A stretch of 32,358 nucleotides of DNA, taken from Candidatus Melainabacteria bacterium RIFCSPLOWO2_02_FULL_35_15 (GTDB lineage Bacteria; Cyanobacteriota; Vampirovibrionia; 2-02-FULL-35-15). Positions within the stretch are counted from its first letter, which is position 1. The number at the start of each line of letters is the position of its first letter. Below, one piece after another: positions 1 through 8,586 of the stretch. Location of the stretch: contig MFRN01000023.1 in NCBI GenBank assembly GCA_001784585.1, forward strand, positions 1 to 32,358. The letters run 5' to 3'. The notes beneath the pieces are model-generated. The model saw only the letters and a program-made list of their open reading frames with translations. It searched no databases and was not told the DNA's origin. The translations under genes and the position numbers were made by a program.

Positions 1-95
1 TACAAAGGAGGGTTAAGAAAAAAGTTGATAAAGAAATGATTAAATAATTGATAATTATTAAGGATTGGTTATATTATTTTTTGTTTTGTACTTGT

Positions 96-127
96 TTGAA
101 ATCCATTGCTCATAGGCGTGATATATT
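96..127 (+). promoter_or_regulatory. Probable extended -10 promoter of purA
   Basis: TG-A-TATATT at 119-127 is an extended -10 box. A TTGAAA at 96-101 lies upstream, but its spacing of 20 nt is too long for a good -35, so the extended -10 probably carries the promoter. The 5' leader to the purA ATG would be about 25 nt. There is only a weak purine-rich ribosome site (GAAGAAA). Confidence 0.4.
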
Positions 128-155
128 AGATGGCTGAGGAAAAGAAGAAAATTAA

Positions 156-1495
<1,340 letters not shown>

Positions 1496-1496
<1 letters not shown>

Positions 1497-2797
1497 TGGA
1501 AAACAGAAAAAAAAATCTTGAATATGAACAATTAACCCTTCTAACCTCTGCCTTCTGTCCTCTGACTTCTAATATAAAATATAAAGCTCGTGATCACGCT
1601 GCAGTCCGCACACAGGAATATTTATTTAATCAGTTATTTCCTTATATTGGAAATAAGAGAAAATTGTTACCGTTAATTTTTGAGGCAATTTTAAAAACAG
1701 AAATTACAGAAGGTTTATTTGTAGATTTCTTCTCAGGAAGCGGTGTTGTCTCCCGTCTTGCAAAAAAAAACGGATTCAGAATTATTGCAAATGACTGGGA
1801 GCCGTACTCTTTTTTTTATAATCATGCCTATATAGAACAAAATAAATATCCTTTGTTTGAGGAACTTGGCGGGCTTGAAAGAGTTTATGCATGTTTAAAT
1901 TCTTTAGAAGGTGTACACGGTTATATAAGTGAAAATTATTGTCCCTGGGATGATAAAAACCCGGATATCAAAAGAGAAAGAATGTTTTTTACACATAAAA
2001 ACGGCATGAAAATAGATGCTATGCGGGAAAAAATATTTGAATGGGAAAAAACAGAGAAAATCAGCTTAAGTGAAAAATCAATTTTACTATCATCTTTTAT
2101 ATATAGTGTAAGCTATGTCAGTAATACAAGCGGTGTATTTAAAGGATTTCATAACGGCTGGGGTGGAAAAACAGGCACTGCGCTTTATCGTATTTTAAGT
2201 GATGTAAAACTAATTCCGCCGATTTTATTTGATAATAAATTAAAGAACCAGGTTTATCAAACTGACTCACAGATTCTTGCAGAGACATTGAACAAGAAGG
2301 TAAATATTACATATTTAGATCCGCCGTATAATCAGCATCCCTATGGAAGCAATTATCACATTTTAAATACAATAGCTCTTTGGGATAAGCCAGAGATTAA
2401 TAAATCGATCCTGGTAGATGGAAAGAAAAAAAATAAAAGTGCTATAAGAACGGACTGGAAAACTGAAAGAAGATCTGCTTATAATTATAAAAACAAAGCA
2501 ACGAATTCATTAGAGAAGCTAGTTAAAACTGTTGACTCTGATTATATTTTACTTAGTTACAGTACAGATGGTCACATGGATTTAAAAGATGTTTTGGATA
2601 TTATGGCTGGTAATGGGAAATTATCTATGGTGTCAAAGCCTTATAAACGTTATCGTGTAAGCACTCCACGCATGTCAGAAAAACCATATAATGTAGAAAC
2701 TGTTTTAATCCTGGATAAAAATAAAACAAGTTCAAAGGGGATTGTTAAAGAACTCTGGAATGAGTTTGTAGAACAGGACAGATGGTTAAGAAGTTAA
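1496..2797 (+). CDS. D12-class DNA adenine N6-methyltransferase
   Basis: This protein probably transfers a methyl group from S-adenosylmethionine to adenine N6 in DNA. The SAM-binding motif is DFFSGSGVVSRLAKK (about residues 78-92). It is preceded by PYIGNKRKLLPLI, typical of the MethyltransfD12 family, and followed by the catalytic LDPPY (about 274-278). The C-terminal part contains the LLSYSTDG segment of this family. No restriction endonuclease or specificity gene is nearby, so it looks like an orphan methylase; its target site cannot be read from sequence. The start overlaps the purA stop. The first 40 residues are not conserved-looking, and residues 13-26 are encoded by a degenerate heptanucleotide repeat array, so the ancestral start may lie further in. 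No internal ATG offers an alternative before the conserved core. Confidence 0.9.
1533..1574 (+). repeat. Degenerate heptanucleotide tandem repeat inside the methylase 5' end
   Basis: Six consecutive 7-mers read TAACCCT, TCTAACC, TCTGCCT, TCTGTCC, TCTGACT and TCTAATA. This is like the short tandemly repeated repetitive (STRR) sequences of cyanobacteria. Three units make 21 nt, so translation gives a 7-residue periodicity: LTLLTSA then FCPLTSN. Confidence 0.75.
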
Positions 2798-2848
2798 GAG
2801 AATTTTGTTAAAATGAATTTTATTTAATGTAACTTCACGGAAATCCCC

Positions 2849-2878
2849 TTGATTAAGGAGTTTAAATTTTGATATATA
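2849..2878 (+). promoter_or_regulatory. Probable sigma70-type promoter of the 71-residue gene
   Basis: TTGATT at 2849-2854 is followed, after 18 nt, by TATATA at 2873-2878. A transcript starting near 2885 would have a leader of about 30 nt containing AAAGGA before the ATG at 2915. Confidence 0.45.
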
Positions 2879-2914
2879 TGAAGTATAAGGATTTATTAAA
2901 GAAAGGATGTTTTT

Positions 2915-3130
2915 ATGAGTACAGATATAGGTTCAGTAGCTGCATCAACAGCAAGAAAAAAATATATTCCAATTTCAAAGCGGGCTTTTAAGGGATTGCG
3001 ATTTTTAGAAACACAGGGGCAAACAGGTGATATTGGGGCTCAACAGGTAGCAGTAACTGCAGAAAAACTTCAATATGGAGGAAATTATAGAGCAACCAGA
3101 AACTTCATACGAGATTATCTTCGTTTATAA
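2915..3130 (+). CDS. Small unknown protein, 71 residues
   Basis: I do not recognise this family. The product is basic, with a Ser/Ala-rich N-terminus (STDIGSVAASTARKK), a Gln/Gly-rich centre (ETQGQTGDIGAQQVA) and an Arg-rich helix-like end (NYRATRNFIRDYLRL). It has no membrane segment, signal peptide or cysteine. Its own promoter and an AAAGGA ribosome site support it being a real gene. Its stop codon directly abuts the stop of the convergent saccharopine dehydrogenase-like gene, with no base between them. The basic tail might suit nucleic-acid binding, but that is a guess. Confidence 0.6.
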   Translation: MSTDIGSVAASTARKKYIPISKRAFKGLRFLETQGQTGDIGAQQVAVTAEKLQYGGNYRATRNFIRDYLRL

Positions 3131-4210
3131 TTAATAGTTTATTCCTCTAATTATAATCTCTCTTTTTTCCAGCTCACTAATAAATAGATCTACAGGCACA
3201 CATTTCTCCTGAGGTAAAACGCCTTTATTTTTAATCTGTTCTCTTGCCTGCATTTGAGAAATTATAGAAGCAGGGAATGCAGTCATTCTCATCATGGATG
3301 TAAATGGTGGTTTTGTTTTATCTGCAATTGTTATTTCTTTTTTTTGACCAGTACCCTTAAAAACAATTTTTACAAGAGTTATATCTTCAGTACAAAGAGA
3401 GAGGTCTTTTTCAAAATATTCACAGGTAAACAGACCATTTCTTTGTAGTTCTTTAATTTCGTTACAATGTCCGGAATATCTGATGGTTTTATAATCAAGA
3501 TTTTTTAATTGATTTTTATATGTTTCAATTAATGTGGATGTCCCGCCTGATGTAGTGAATGCTTCTAAATTTTTAAATCCGGGAAATTGTATATCTTCAG
3601 TCTCTGTTAATGGTTCAATGGTTTCTATCTTTCCGTTTCGTAAAACACGTACCGGCTCTGCATATTCATTTATTAATCCGCCGACTGAAAATAATTTCTC
3701 ATATTTTAGTTTGTTTTTTGGATTTTGCGGCAGACCACCTACTCTGATGTTTACAGTATCTGCCCAGGGAAACTTTTCAATTCCCCACCTGACAAGTATT
3801 GCTACCATTCCTGGTGCCAGTCCGCAGTCTGGAATAACTGATATGCCTGCAGCTTCGGCCTCTTGTGACAGTTTTAACTGCTCATCTACTATTGAATTAT
3901 TTCCACCCAGATCACATAGATGTGTTTTTGTTTTAATAGCAGCTTTTGTAAACAGAACATTAAATCTGTAATGTATAGCTGCTACTGCAGCATCAACATT
4001 TTGAAAAAGATTTTCTATTTCAGGTTTATTTTTTGCGTCAAAGACCCTTGTTTCTAATTTACTGCTGTTTAAAAATTCTGCTGCTTTTTTTAATTCCTCC
4101 GAACTGTTATCAGCTAATATAACTTCAGTTGTATCATTTTGCTGTAACAGATCATAAGCTGTTGCCTTTCCCATTAAGCCAGCGCCAAGAACTGCGTAAG
4201 ATTTAAACAT
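3131..4210 (-). CDS. Saccharopine dehydrogenase-family / lysine dehydrogenase-like oxidoreductase
   Basis: This is an NAD(P)-dependent oxidoreductase of 359 residues. The Rossmann motif VLGAGLMGKATAYDL (about 7-21) binds the nucleotide. HLCDLGGN and PDCGLAPGM (about 127-136) are characteristic of the saccharopine dehydrogenase / lysine 6-dehydrogenase group, as is the later TSGGTSTL segment. The length fits single-domain enzymes acting on lysine or a related amino acid better than the bifunctional ones. The exact substrate cannot be assigned. It is the last gene of a minus-strand run and starts 3 nt after the ssb stop. That gene order has no obvious metabolic logic, so co-expression may simply reflect compaction. 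Confidence 0.85.
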   Translation of the reverse strand: MFKSYAVLGAGLMGKATAYDLLQQNDTTEVILADNSSEELKKAAEFLNSSKLETRVFDAKNKPEIENLFQNVDAAVAAIHYRFNVLFTKAAIKTKTHLCDLGGNNSIVDEQLKLSQEAEAAGISVIPDCGLAPGMVAILVRWGIEKFPWADTVNIRVGGLPQNPKNKLKYEKLFSVGGLINEYAEPVRVLRNGKIETIEPLTETEDIQFPGFKNLEAFTTSGGTSTLIETYKNQLKNLDYKTIRYSGHCNEIKELQRNGLFTCEYFEKDLSLCTEDITLVKIVFKGTGQKKEITIADKTKPPFTSMMRMTAFPASIISQMQAREQIKNKGVLPQEKCVPVDLFISELEKREIIIRGINY

Positions 4211-4213
4211 AAA

Positions 4214-4612
4214 TTAGATTATTGCAGCTTGTTGTGGCACAACTTCCGGGTTATTATCCTTTTTGCTTCCAAGTAGTCTTATATTGTCAGCTATTACCAT
4301 GGGCTTTATGTTTAGTTCACCGGTTTCTTTACTATTCCAGCTGTCCCATCTGACTTTACCTTCAATTCCAATTAAAGAACCCTTTTTTACATACTCGCCG
4401 GCTATCTCAGCAGATTTTCCCCAGATTTCAATGTCAAACCAGTCTGTCTGTCTATCTTTTACCGGGCGGTTTACTGCAAGCGTTAATCTGGTTACTACTG
4501 TTCCAGAGTCAAAATATCTCATTTCAGGATCTTTGCCAACATAACCAACTAAAACTATGTGATTTATGTCTACTGTAGTTTTGTTATTAAAGCTTATTTG
4601 ATTGTTTTCCAT
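4214..4612 (-). CDS. ssb: Single-stranded DNA-binding protein
   Basis: This is a 132-residue OB-fold protein. NHIVLVGYVGKDPEMRYFDSG opens the fold, followed by VTRLTLAVNRP, DWFDIEIWGKSAE and KKGSLIGIEGKVRWDSW, all standard SSB segments. It coats single-stranded DNA in replication and repair. The C-terminus ends in VVPQQAAII and lacks the acidic DDIPF-type tip that normally recruits partner proteins. The ORF is intact, so this is not an obvious truncation. A second, canonical SSB may exist elsewhere in the genome. It lies 4 nt after ubiB-like and 3 nt before the dehydrogenase, clearly within one operon. Confidence 0.93.
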   Translation of the reverse strand: MENNQISFNNKTTVDINHIVLVGYVGKDPEMRYFDSGTVVTRLTLAVNRPVKDRQTDWFDIEIWGKSAEIAGEYVKKGSLIGIEGKVRWDSWNSKETGELNIKPMVIADNIRLLGSKKDNNPEVVPQQAAII

Positions 4613-4616
4613 AAAA

Positions 4617-6323
4617 TTATTCTATCATCTTTTTATTGATAATGGACCATCCTACAATGCCAATTGAACCAATTAAAGAAGAGCTTAGCAGTATAAATCC
4701 AAAAATGTTAATTATGTAATTCTTATTTTGTATTAAATTTTCACCAAGTAAAGTAAAGCAAAGTAAAAATATAACCGTATAAGCAATCTTTAATTTTGAA
4801 TTAGTTCCTGTAACTTCTTTCTTAAGACAGTCAATTTCGTTTGTTCGTAAATCTATAATTTCTTGTTGCTTTTTATCATACGGGGCACTGCATTTCAGAG
4901 TTTCTGCACGTGAATGTTCAATATTTGTCACATACCTGGGAATATCTTTTATTACCTCTGAATATATTTTTATTTTTTCAACTAACTTGTTTTGCTTTGG
5001 AAAAACTGTCTTTAAATAATCCCACTTTGATCCTGACTGAATTAAATTACTTTTTAACCAGTTTTGAAGAAATGGTTTTGCTGCATTAATCAGGCTAAAA
5101 TCAGGATCCAGCGTTCTGCAAACACCTTCCAGAGCACCAGTCATCCTGAAAGTATAAGTAAACTTGCCTGGCAAAACAAAAGGCTTTTCTTTGATTATAT
5201 TGTTTATATCTTCTTCCAGCCCATTTAAATTTAAATTTGTTAATTTGCCGCCGTCATAATAATCATAAACAGCCTGCTCAATTATTTTTTTAATTGGCCC
5301 GATATCAGCGCCTGATTGTATTAATTTCAAATTTTTCAGTGAACTTAAAAGTGTATCAGTATCATTTTTTACTATGCTTAATAAAATGCTTGCCAGCTCA
5401 TTTCTAATGCTTTTATTTATTCTTCCAACCATTCCAAAGTCATAAAAAACAATTGTCATGTCATCTTTTACCACAATATTTCCCGGATGAGGATCTGCAT
5501 GGTAAAAACCATCTTCAAAAAATTGTTTAAAGTAAGCATTAACCAGAGTAACTGCAAGTTCTTTTGGATTTAGATTTTTTTGTTTTAATGATTCAAGATC
5601 AGTAATTTTTACACCTGGCACAAATTCAATGACAATAAGCTTTTTAGTGGTATATTGCCAGAAAATTCTTGGTATATATATTCTTTCTTCATATTTTAAG
5701 TTTTTTCTTAAGTGATCTGCATTTTTACCTTCCTGTATAAAATCAATTTCTTCAAAAAGAGTTTTTTCGATTTCATCTATAATTTGTATCCACTCCCTGC
5801 CCTTGCCCAGCTTTGTGTACCGTTCAAAGTAAACTGCAAGATATCTTAGGATTGAAAGATCTCTGTAAAAAACTGTATTTAAGTCTGGTCTTTGTACTTT
5901 AACTATTACTGAAAGTCCATTTAAAAGTTCTGCTTTATGTACCTGTCCGATACTTGCAGATGCTATAGACTCAGGATTAATTGATTTAAAAACTTTATCA
6001 ACTGGTTTTCTTAATTCAAATTCAATAGTTTTCTTTATATCCTCAAAAGGTAATAGTGGTAAAGAATCCTGCAGTTCAGTAAGTGCTTCAATATACTCTT
6101 TGGGAAGTAAATCAGTTCTGCTGGATAAGAACTGTCCGATTTTTATAAATGTAGGACCAAGTTCAATAAAAGCATTTTTAATATATTGTGGAGCATTAGA
6201 TTTGTGTTTTTTAATTTGTTTTATTAGTTTAAAAACCACACTGAAAATTTGTCTGAATCTTTTATCTCTTAAACAAGAATAAATCAGACGTATTGAGTTA
6301 TATTTTTCTGCTGTTTCAATCAA
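4617..6323 (-). CDS. ABC1/UbiB-family atypical kinase, membrane-anchored
   Basis: The 568-residue protein has all ABC1 marks. These are the KIGQ of the KxGQ motif (61-64), the alanine-rich nucleotide loop ASASIGQVHKAE (121-132), the FEEIDFIQEG segment, HADPHPGN (about 273-280) and the DFG metal motif soon after. Two hydrophobic segments near the C-terminus (after about residue 505) should anchor it in the inner membrane. Family members act in quinone or other prenyl-lipid metabolism; the substrate here is unknown. The start appears to be TTG at 6323, 4 nt after the stop of the phasin-like gene, and no internal ATG precedes the conserved core. This suggests reinitiation after the upstream gene. 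Confidence 0.92.
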   Translation of the reverse strand: MIETAEKYNSIRLIYSCLRDKRFRQIFSVVFKLIKQIKKHKSNAPQYIKNAFIELGPTFIKIGQFLSSRTDLLPKEYIEALTELQDSLPLLPFEDIKKTIEFELRKPVDKVFKSINPESIASASIGQVHKAELLNGLSVIVKVQRPDLNTVFYRDLSILRYLAVYFERYTKLGKGREWIQIIDEIEKTLFEEIDFIQEGKNADHLRKNLKYEERIYIPRIFWQYTTKKLIVIEFVPGVKITDLESLKQKNLNPKELAVTLVNAYFKQFFEDGFYHADPHPGNIVVKDDMTIVFYDFGMVGRINKSIRNELASILLSIVKNDTDTLLSSLKNLKLIQSGADIGPIKKIIEQAVYDYYDGGKLTNLNLNGLEEDINNIIKEKPFVLPGKFTYTFRMTGALEGVCRTLDPDFSLINAAKPFLQNWLKSNLIQSGSKWDYLKTVFPKQNKLVEKIKIYSEVIKDIPRYVTNIEHSRAETLKCSAPYDKKQQEIIDLRTNEIDCLKKEVTGTNSKLKIAYTVIFLLCFTLLGENLIQNKNYIINIFGFILLSSSLIGSIGIVGWSIINKKMIE

Positions 6324-6327
6324 AGTT

Positions 6328-6714
6328 TTATCGCTTTTGTAGTGACATCTGGGCTTTTAAATCAGCAACCTCAGCCCGCAAAGTAGCTATTTCAGCTCTA
6401 ATATCGTTTAACTCCATGGAGTCAAGCAATGAGTTATTTGTTAGTTCAGTAAGTTTGTCTTTTATGAAACCTTTTATTTGTAATTCATTTATTTGTGCTC
6501 TGTGAGTTATTTCGTTGATTAGCTGGAAAAGTTCTTCTTTTGCTTTTTCTTTTAATTTGGATTGAATAGTTTCATCCAGGGGTTTGTTTTGTACTTTGTC
6601 TCTGAAATTATTTACCTGAATTACCAGATCACATGCTTTTGATTCCAGCTTTTCTTTAATAACATCAACTGCTGCTTTTGCTGTAAGAATAACTTTTGCC
6701 AAGTCTTTTAACAT
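6328..6714 (-). CDS. Phasin-like coiled-coil protein
   Basis: The protein is small and almost entirely helical, with heptad-rich, charged sequence and a C-terminal coiled coil (LNDIRAEIATLRAEVADLKAQM). It resembles phasin/PhaF-like proteins commonly found beside UbiB-type kinases, but has no diagnostic motif. I place the start at ATG 6714 (MLKDLAKV), giving 128 residues. The in-frame TTG at 6738 would read through a hairpin (6728-6746), so it is unlikely. No Shine-Dalgarno is visible. The ATG instead follows a conserved hairpin plus TATTATAAAAAAC, the same arrangement as at the TetR gene. It is first in the operon with the ABC1 kinase, ssb and the dehydrogenase. Confidence 0.7.
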   Translation of the reverse strand: MLKDLAKVILTAKAAVDVIKEKLESKACDLVIQVNNFRDKVQNKPLDETIQSKLKEKAKEELFQLINEITHRAQINELQIKGFIKDKLTELTNNSLLDSMELNDIRAEIATLRAEVADLKAQMSLQKR

Positions 6715-6727
6715 GTTTTTTATAATA

Positions 6728-6746
6728 GCGCAAAACAAGTTTGCGC
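6728..6746 (-). repeat. CTTGT-loop hairpin A1 in front of the phasin-like gene
   Basis: Read on the minus strand this is GCGCAAA, loop CTTGT, then TTTGCGC (8 bp with the outer A-T pair), followed by ATTATAAAAAAC and the ATG. The loop is identical in the hairpins at 6758-6778, 11810-11830 and 21308-21328, while the stems differ. Confidence 0.8.
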
Positions 6747-6757
6747 TTCCTTTTATT

Positions 6758-6778
6758 AAGTTTAGACAAGCTAAACTT
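6758..6778 (-). repeat. CTTGT-loop hairpin A2, tandem to A1
   Basis: On the minus strand: AAGTTTAG, loop CTTGT, CTAAACTT, then AATAAAAGG. Its stem is unrelated to A1, but the loop and the A-rich 3' flank match. Confidence 0.75.
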
Positions 6779-6806
6779 TTTCTCTATTGCTACCTTTCGT
6801 TTGATC

Positions 6807-6834
6807 GGATTCACCGAATAAATCGGATGAATCC
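6807..6834 (-). repeat. GGATTCA/TGAATCC hairpin B1
   Basis: GGATTCA pairs with TGAATCC around CCGAATAAATCGGA, with an inner CCGA/TCGG stem. A near-identical copy lies at 11753-11780 on the other strand. In both places it precedes a CTTGT-loop hairpin and a start codon. Confidence 0.8.
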
Positions 6835-6849
6835 TTTATTCCCAAGAAA

Positions 6850-6879
6850 GCTTGCCGAATGAATCAGACAAAGCCTTTA
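6850..6879 (-). repeat. Degenerate B-type hairpin B2
   Basis: The central CCGAATGAATCAGA matches the loop region of B1 (CCGAATAAATCGGA), but the flanking arms are AAGCTTG and CAAAGCCTTT, unrelated to GGATTCA and imperfectly paired. An additional AAGCGA/TCGCTT hairpin follows at 6888-6909. Confidence 0.5.
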
Positions 6880-6929
6880 AGATGTGAAAGCGAAAGAACT
6901 CCGTCGCTTGATGTAAATTATCTCATATA

Positions 6930-7844
6930 ATGACAAAAGAGTTAAGACAAAGAGTAATGACAATGAAAAACAAAAATTTAATCTGGGTTTATCCGCCAAA
7001 TAATTGGATTTCAAATTTTAATAAGACATTTATTTACGGGTGGTGTAATCCAAAAGCGAAATTGTTTGTTTCCGTAGAGATGTTACGCGCAACGTCTCTA
7101 CGGCGGGTAAAAATCTTCCCAAATGGAAATTTTGCACAGACGGTAAAATTGCCAAATAAAAAAAATATTGTTAAATTAATTCAAATTGTAAATAAAAAGA
7201 AAAAAATATTATCCAGGCTTGTGATCTGCCATTTGTATCCCAAGTTACAAACAGCGAATCACAAACGACAAACAACACGTAGGGGCGTTGCATGCAACGC
7301 CCCTACCATTATTATTGATCCTGGTCACGGTGGAAAAGAACACGGGACCCATTCACCAAAAGGCATTCCTGAAAAACATTTCAATTTGCAGATTGCAAAA
7401 ATGTTGTACAAAAAATTATGCCGTAGGGGCGTTTCACGAAACGCCCAAAAGATCAAAGTTTACCTGACACGATCAATCGATAAATTTGTCTCATTAAAAC
7501 AGAGGGTAAATTTTGCAAAAAAGAAAAAATGTAACATTTTTATTTCAATTCACCACAATGCTCTGCCTGATAATGAAAATCCTCTGAAACACAAAGGTAT
7601 AAGCATTTATTACACACATGATTCCATAAAGCCACTTGTCAAGTCACTGTTAGAAAGTATTTCCAAAGAAACAAAACTGAAAAAGTATGGAATGTTTAAA
7701 AGAGATTTTGCTGTAACAAAACCTGATTTTTACCGTGGAATTTTAATAGAATGTGGGTTTTTAATACATCCGGAAGAAGGAGAATATATTACAAAAAGGA
7801 AAGTTCAGGAAAAAATCGTAAAGGGAATTGTAAAAGGGATTTAA
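6930..7844 (+). CDS. N-acetylmuramoyl-L-alanine amidase (Amidase_3) with in-frame repeat insertions
   Basis: This zinc hydrolase cleaves the amide bond between N-acetylmuramic acid and the stem peptide of peptidoglycan. The catalytic domain begins at IIIDPGHGGKEHG (zinc His at about 133). It continues with PEKHFNLQIAKML (zinc Glu about 147), SIHHNA (about 207) and ILIECGFL (catalytic Glu about 274). The N-terminal VYPPNNW module resembles the leading domain of cyanobacterial amidases. No signal peptide is visible, which is unusual for this family. Three palindromic elements (7072-7103, 7279-7306, 7423-7446) and a heptamer array (7245-7279) lie inside the frame without breaking it; they encode Arg-rich inserts such as RRGVACNAPT and RRGVSRNA. 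The start is uncertain: a TATAAT at 6926-6931 overlaps the first ATG, so ATG 6957 or 6963 is also possible. Confidence 0.88.
   Translation: MTKELRQRVMTMKNKNLIWVYPPNNWISNFNKTFIYGWCNPKAKLFVSVEMLRATSLRRVKIFPNGNFAQTVKLPNKKNIVKLIQIVNKKKKILSRLVICHLYPKLQTANHKRQTTRRGVACNAPTIIIDPGHGGKEHGTHSPKGIPEKHFNLQIAKMLYKKLCRRGVSRNAQKIKVYLTRSIDKFVSLKQRVNFAKKKKCNIFISIHHNALPDNENPLKHKGISIYYTHDSIKPLVKSLLESISKETKLKKYGMFKRDFAVTKPDFYRGILIECGFLIHPEEGEYITKRKVQEKIVKGIVKGI
7072..7103 (+). repeat. GTAGAGA-type palindrome inside the amidase gene
   Basis: CCGTAGAGA pairs with TCTCTACGG; the stem continues through a T-G pair and GTT/AAC to a 6-nt loop, ACGCGC. It is inserted in frame, encoding about SVEMLRATSLRR between the N-terminal module strands. 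Confidence 0.85.
7245..7279 (+). repeat. Heptanucleotide tandem repeat inside the amidase gene
   Basis: Five 7-mers: TTACAAA, CAGCGAA, TCACAAA, CGACAAA, CAACACG. They encode LQTANHKRQTT, in the linker before the catalytic domain, and abut the 7279-7306 palindrome directly. Confidence 0.65.
7279..7306 (+). repeat. Perfect 28-bp GTAGGGGCG palindrome inside the amidase gene
   Basis: GTAGGGGCGTTGCA is followed immediately by its exact reverse complement (14 + 14 nt). Translated in frame as RRGVACNAPT, just before the first catalytic motif. Confidence 0.9.
7423..7446 (+). repeat. Third, right-truncated GTAGGGGCG palindrome inside the amidase gene
   Basis: GGGCGTTTC and GAAACGCCC pair around AC. 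The left end keeps GTAG but the right CTAC is missing. It encodes RRGVSRNA between a helix and the IKVYLTR strand of the catalytic domain. Confidence 0.8.
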
Positions 7845-7845
7845 C

Positions 7846-8493
7846 CTATTTTTTAACGCTTGCCAGCCACTTTAATGCAGAATGTACAATTGTCTCGCTG
7901 TCTTTGTGGTTTCCACTTGGCTGAATTTGTGAAATTGCCTGATTGATTTCCTGATTTGAATAACCTAATGACTGTAAAACTGATCTGGCATCATTTAATG
8001 ACGGTTGTTCTGCATTTTGATTTGTTGATCCGTTACTCTTTAGATTATTGGAATATGCTATCGGTAAATATTTCCAGTTTTTTATTTTCTCTTTTAATTC
8101 CAGAATAATCCTGCTTGCAGTTTTTTCACCAATGCCCTGTGACTTTTTCAGGTGAGTTACATCTTCGTTTAAAATTGCATAAGTAATTTCACTTACAGTC
8201 AGATTATTTAAAAGAGTCAGGGCAGTCTTTGGCCCTATTCCTGAAACGCTGAAAAGTAAATTAAATAATTCTTTTTCAGTTAGGCCTGAGAAACCATATA
8301 ATGTCATTTGCTCTTCTTTGTGAACTAAAGTTGTATAGACTGTTGTGGTTTCACCTTTTCTACCCATAAGCTCAAGCGTGGATAAACTTGTGTGTATCTC
8401 ATAGCCAATTCCACTGACATCCAGGATAACTTTCTCAGAACCAACCGGTTCTGTTATTTTTTCTGTAATTATTCCTCTTATAAATTGGTACAT
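7846..8493 (-). CDS. ruvA: Holliday junction branch-migration protein RuvA
   Basis: RuvA (215 residues) binds Holliday junctions and loads the RuvB motor. The N-terminal OB domain begins MYQFIRGIITEK and includes VILDVSGIGYEIHTS. Two helix-hairpin-helix motifs follow, with FSVSGIGPKTALTLL (about 82-96) and KSQGIGEKTASRIILELK (about 117-134). After a Ser/Asn-rich linker comes the C-terminal RuvB-interacting domain (DARSVLQSLGYSNQEINQAI). The ATG at 8493 is the conserved start. The stop lies 1 nt from the convergent amidase stop. No ruvB or ruvC is in the window. Confidence 0.97.
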   Translation of the reverse strand: MYQFIRGIITEKITEPVGSEKVILDVSGIGYEIHTSLSTLELMGRKGETTTVYTTLVHKEEQMTLYGFSGLTEKELFNLLFSVSGIGPKTALTLLNNLTVSEITYAILNEDVTHLKKSQGIGEKTASRIILELKEKIKNWKYLPIAYSNNLKSNGSTNQNAEQPSLNDARSVLQSLGYSNQEINQAISQIQPSGNHKDSETIVHSALKWLASVKK

Positions 8494-8513
8494 GGCATTA
8501 TGATTGCTATAAT
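8485..8513 (+). promoter_or_regulatory. Strong promoter of trxA
   Basis: TTGGTA (8485-8490), a 17-nt spacer ending in TGC, and TATAAT (8508-8513) form an extended -10 sigma70 promoter. It begins inside the 5' end of the divergent ruvA gene. A start near 8520 gives a leader of about 65 nt. Confidence 0.65.
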
Positions 8514-8586
8514 AAAACCTACATCAATTAGAAGTTTAACAGGTGAGAGATTCTTAAGTTAGACATGAAAGGACTTTGTTAAATAA

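Noticed and set aside
1533-1574. CRISPR array
   Set aside because: Seven-base units without spacers; no CRISPR-type repeats or cas genes were seen anywhere in the window.
3534-3971. A 145-codon open frame on the plus strand
   Set aside because: It lies wholly antisense to the saccharopine dehydrogenase-like gene, whose motifs are clear, and has no ribosome site or recognisable domain.
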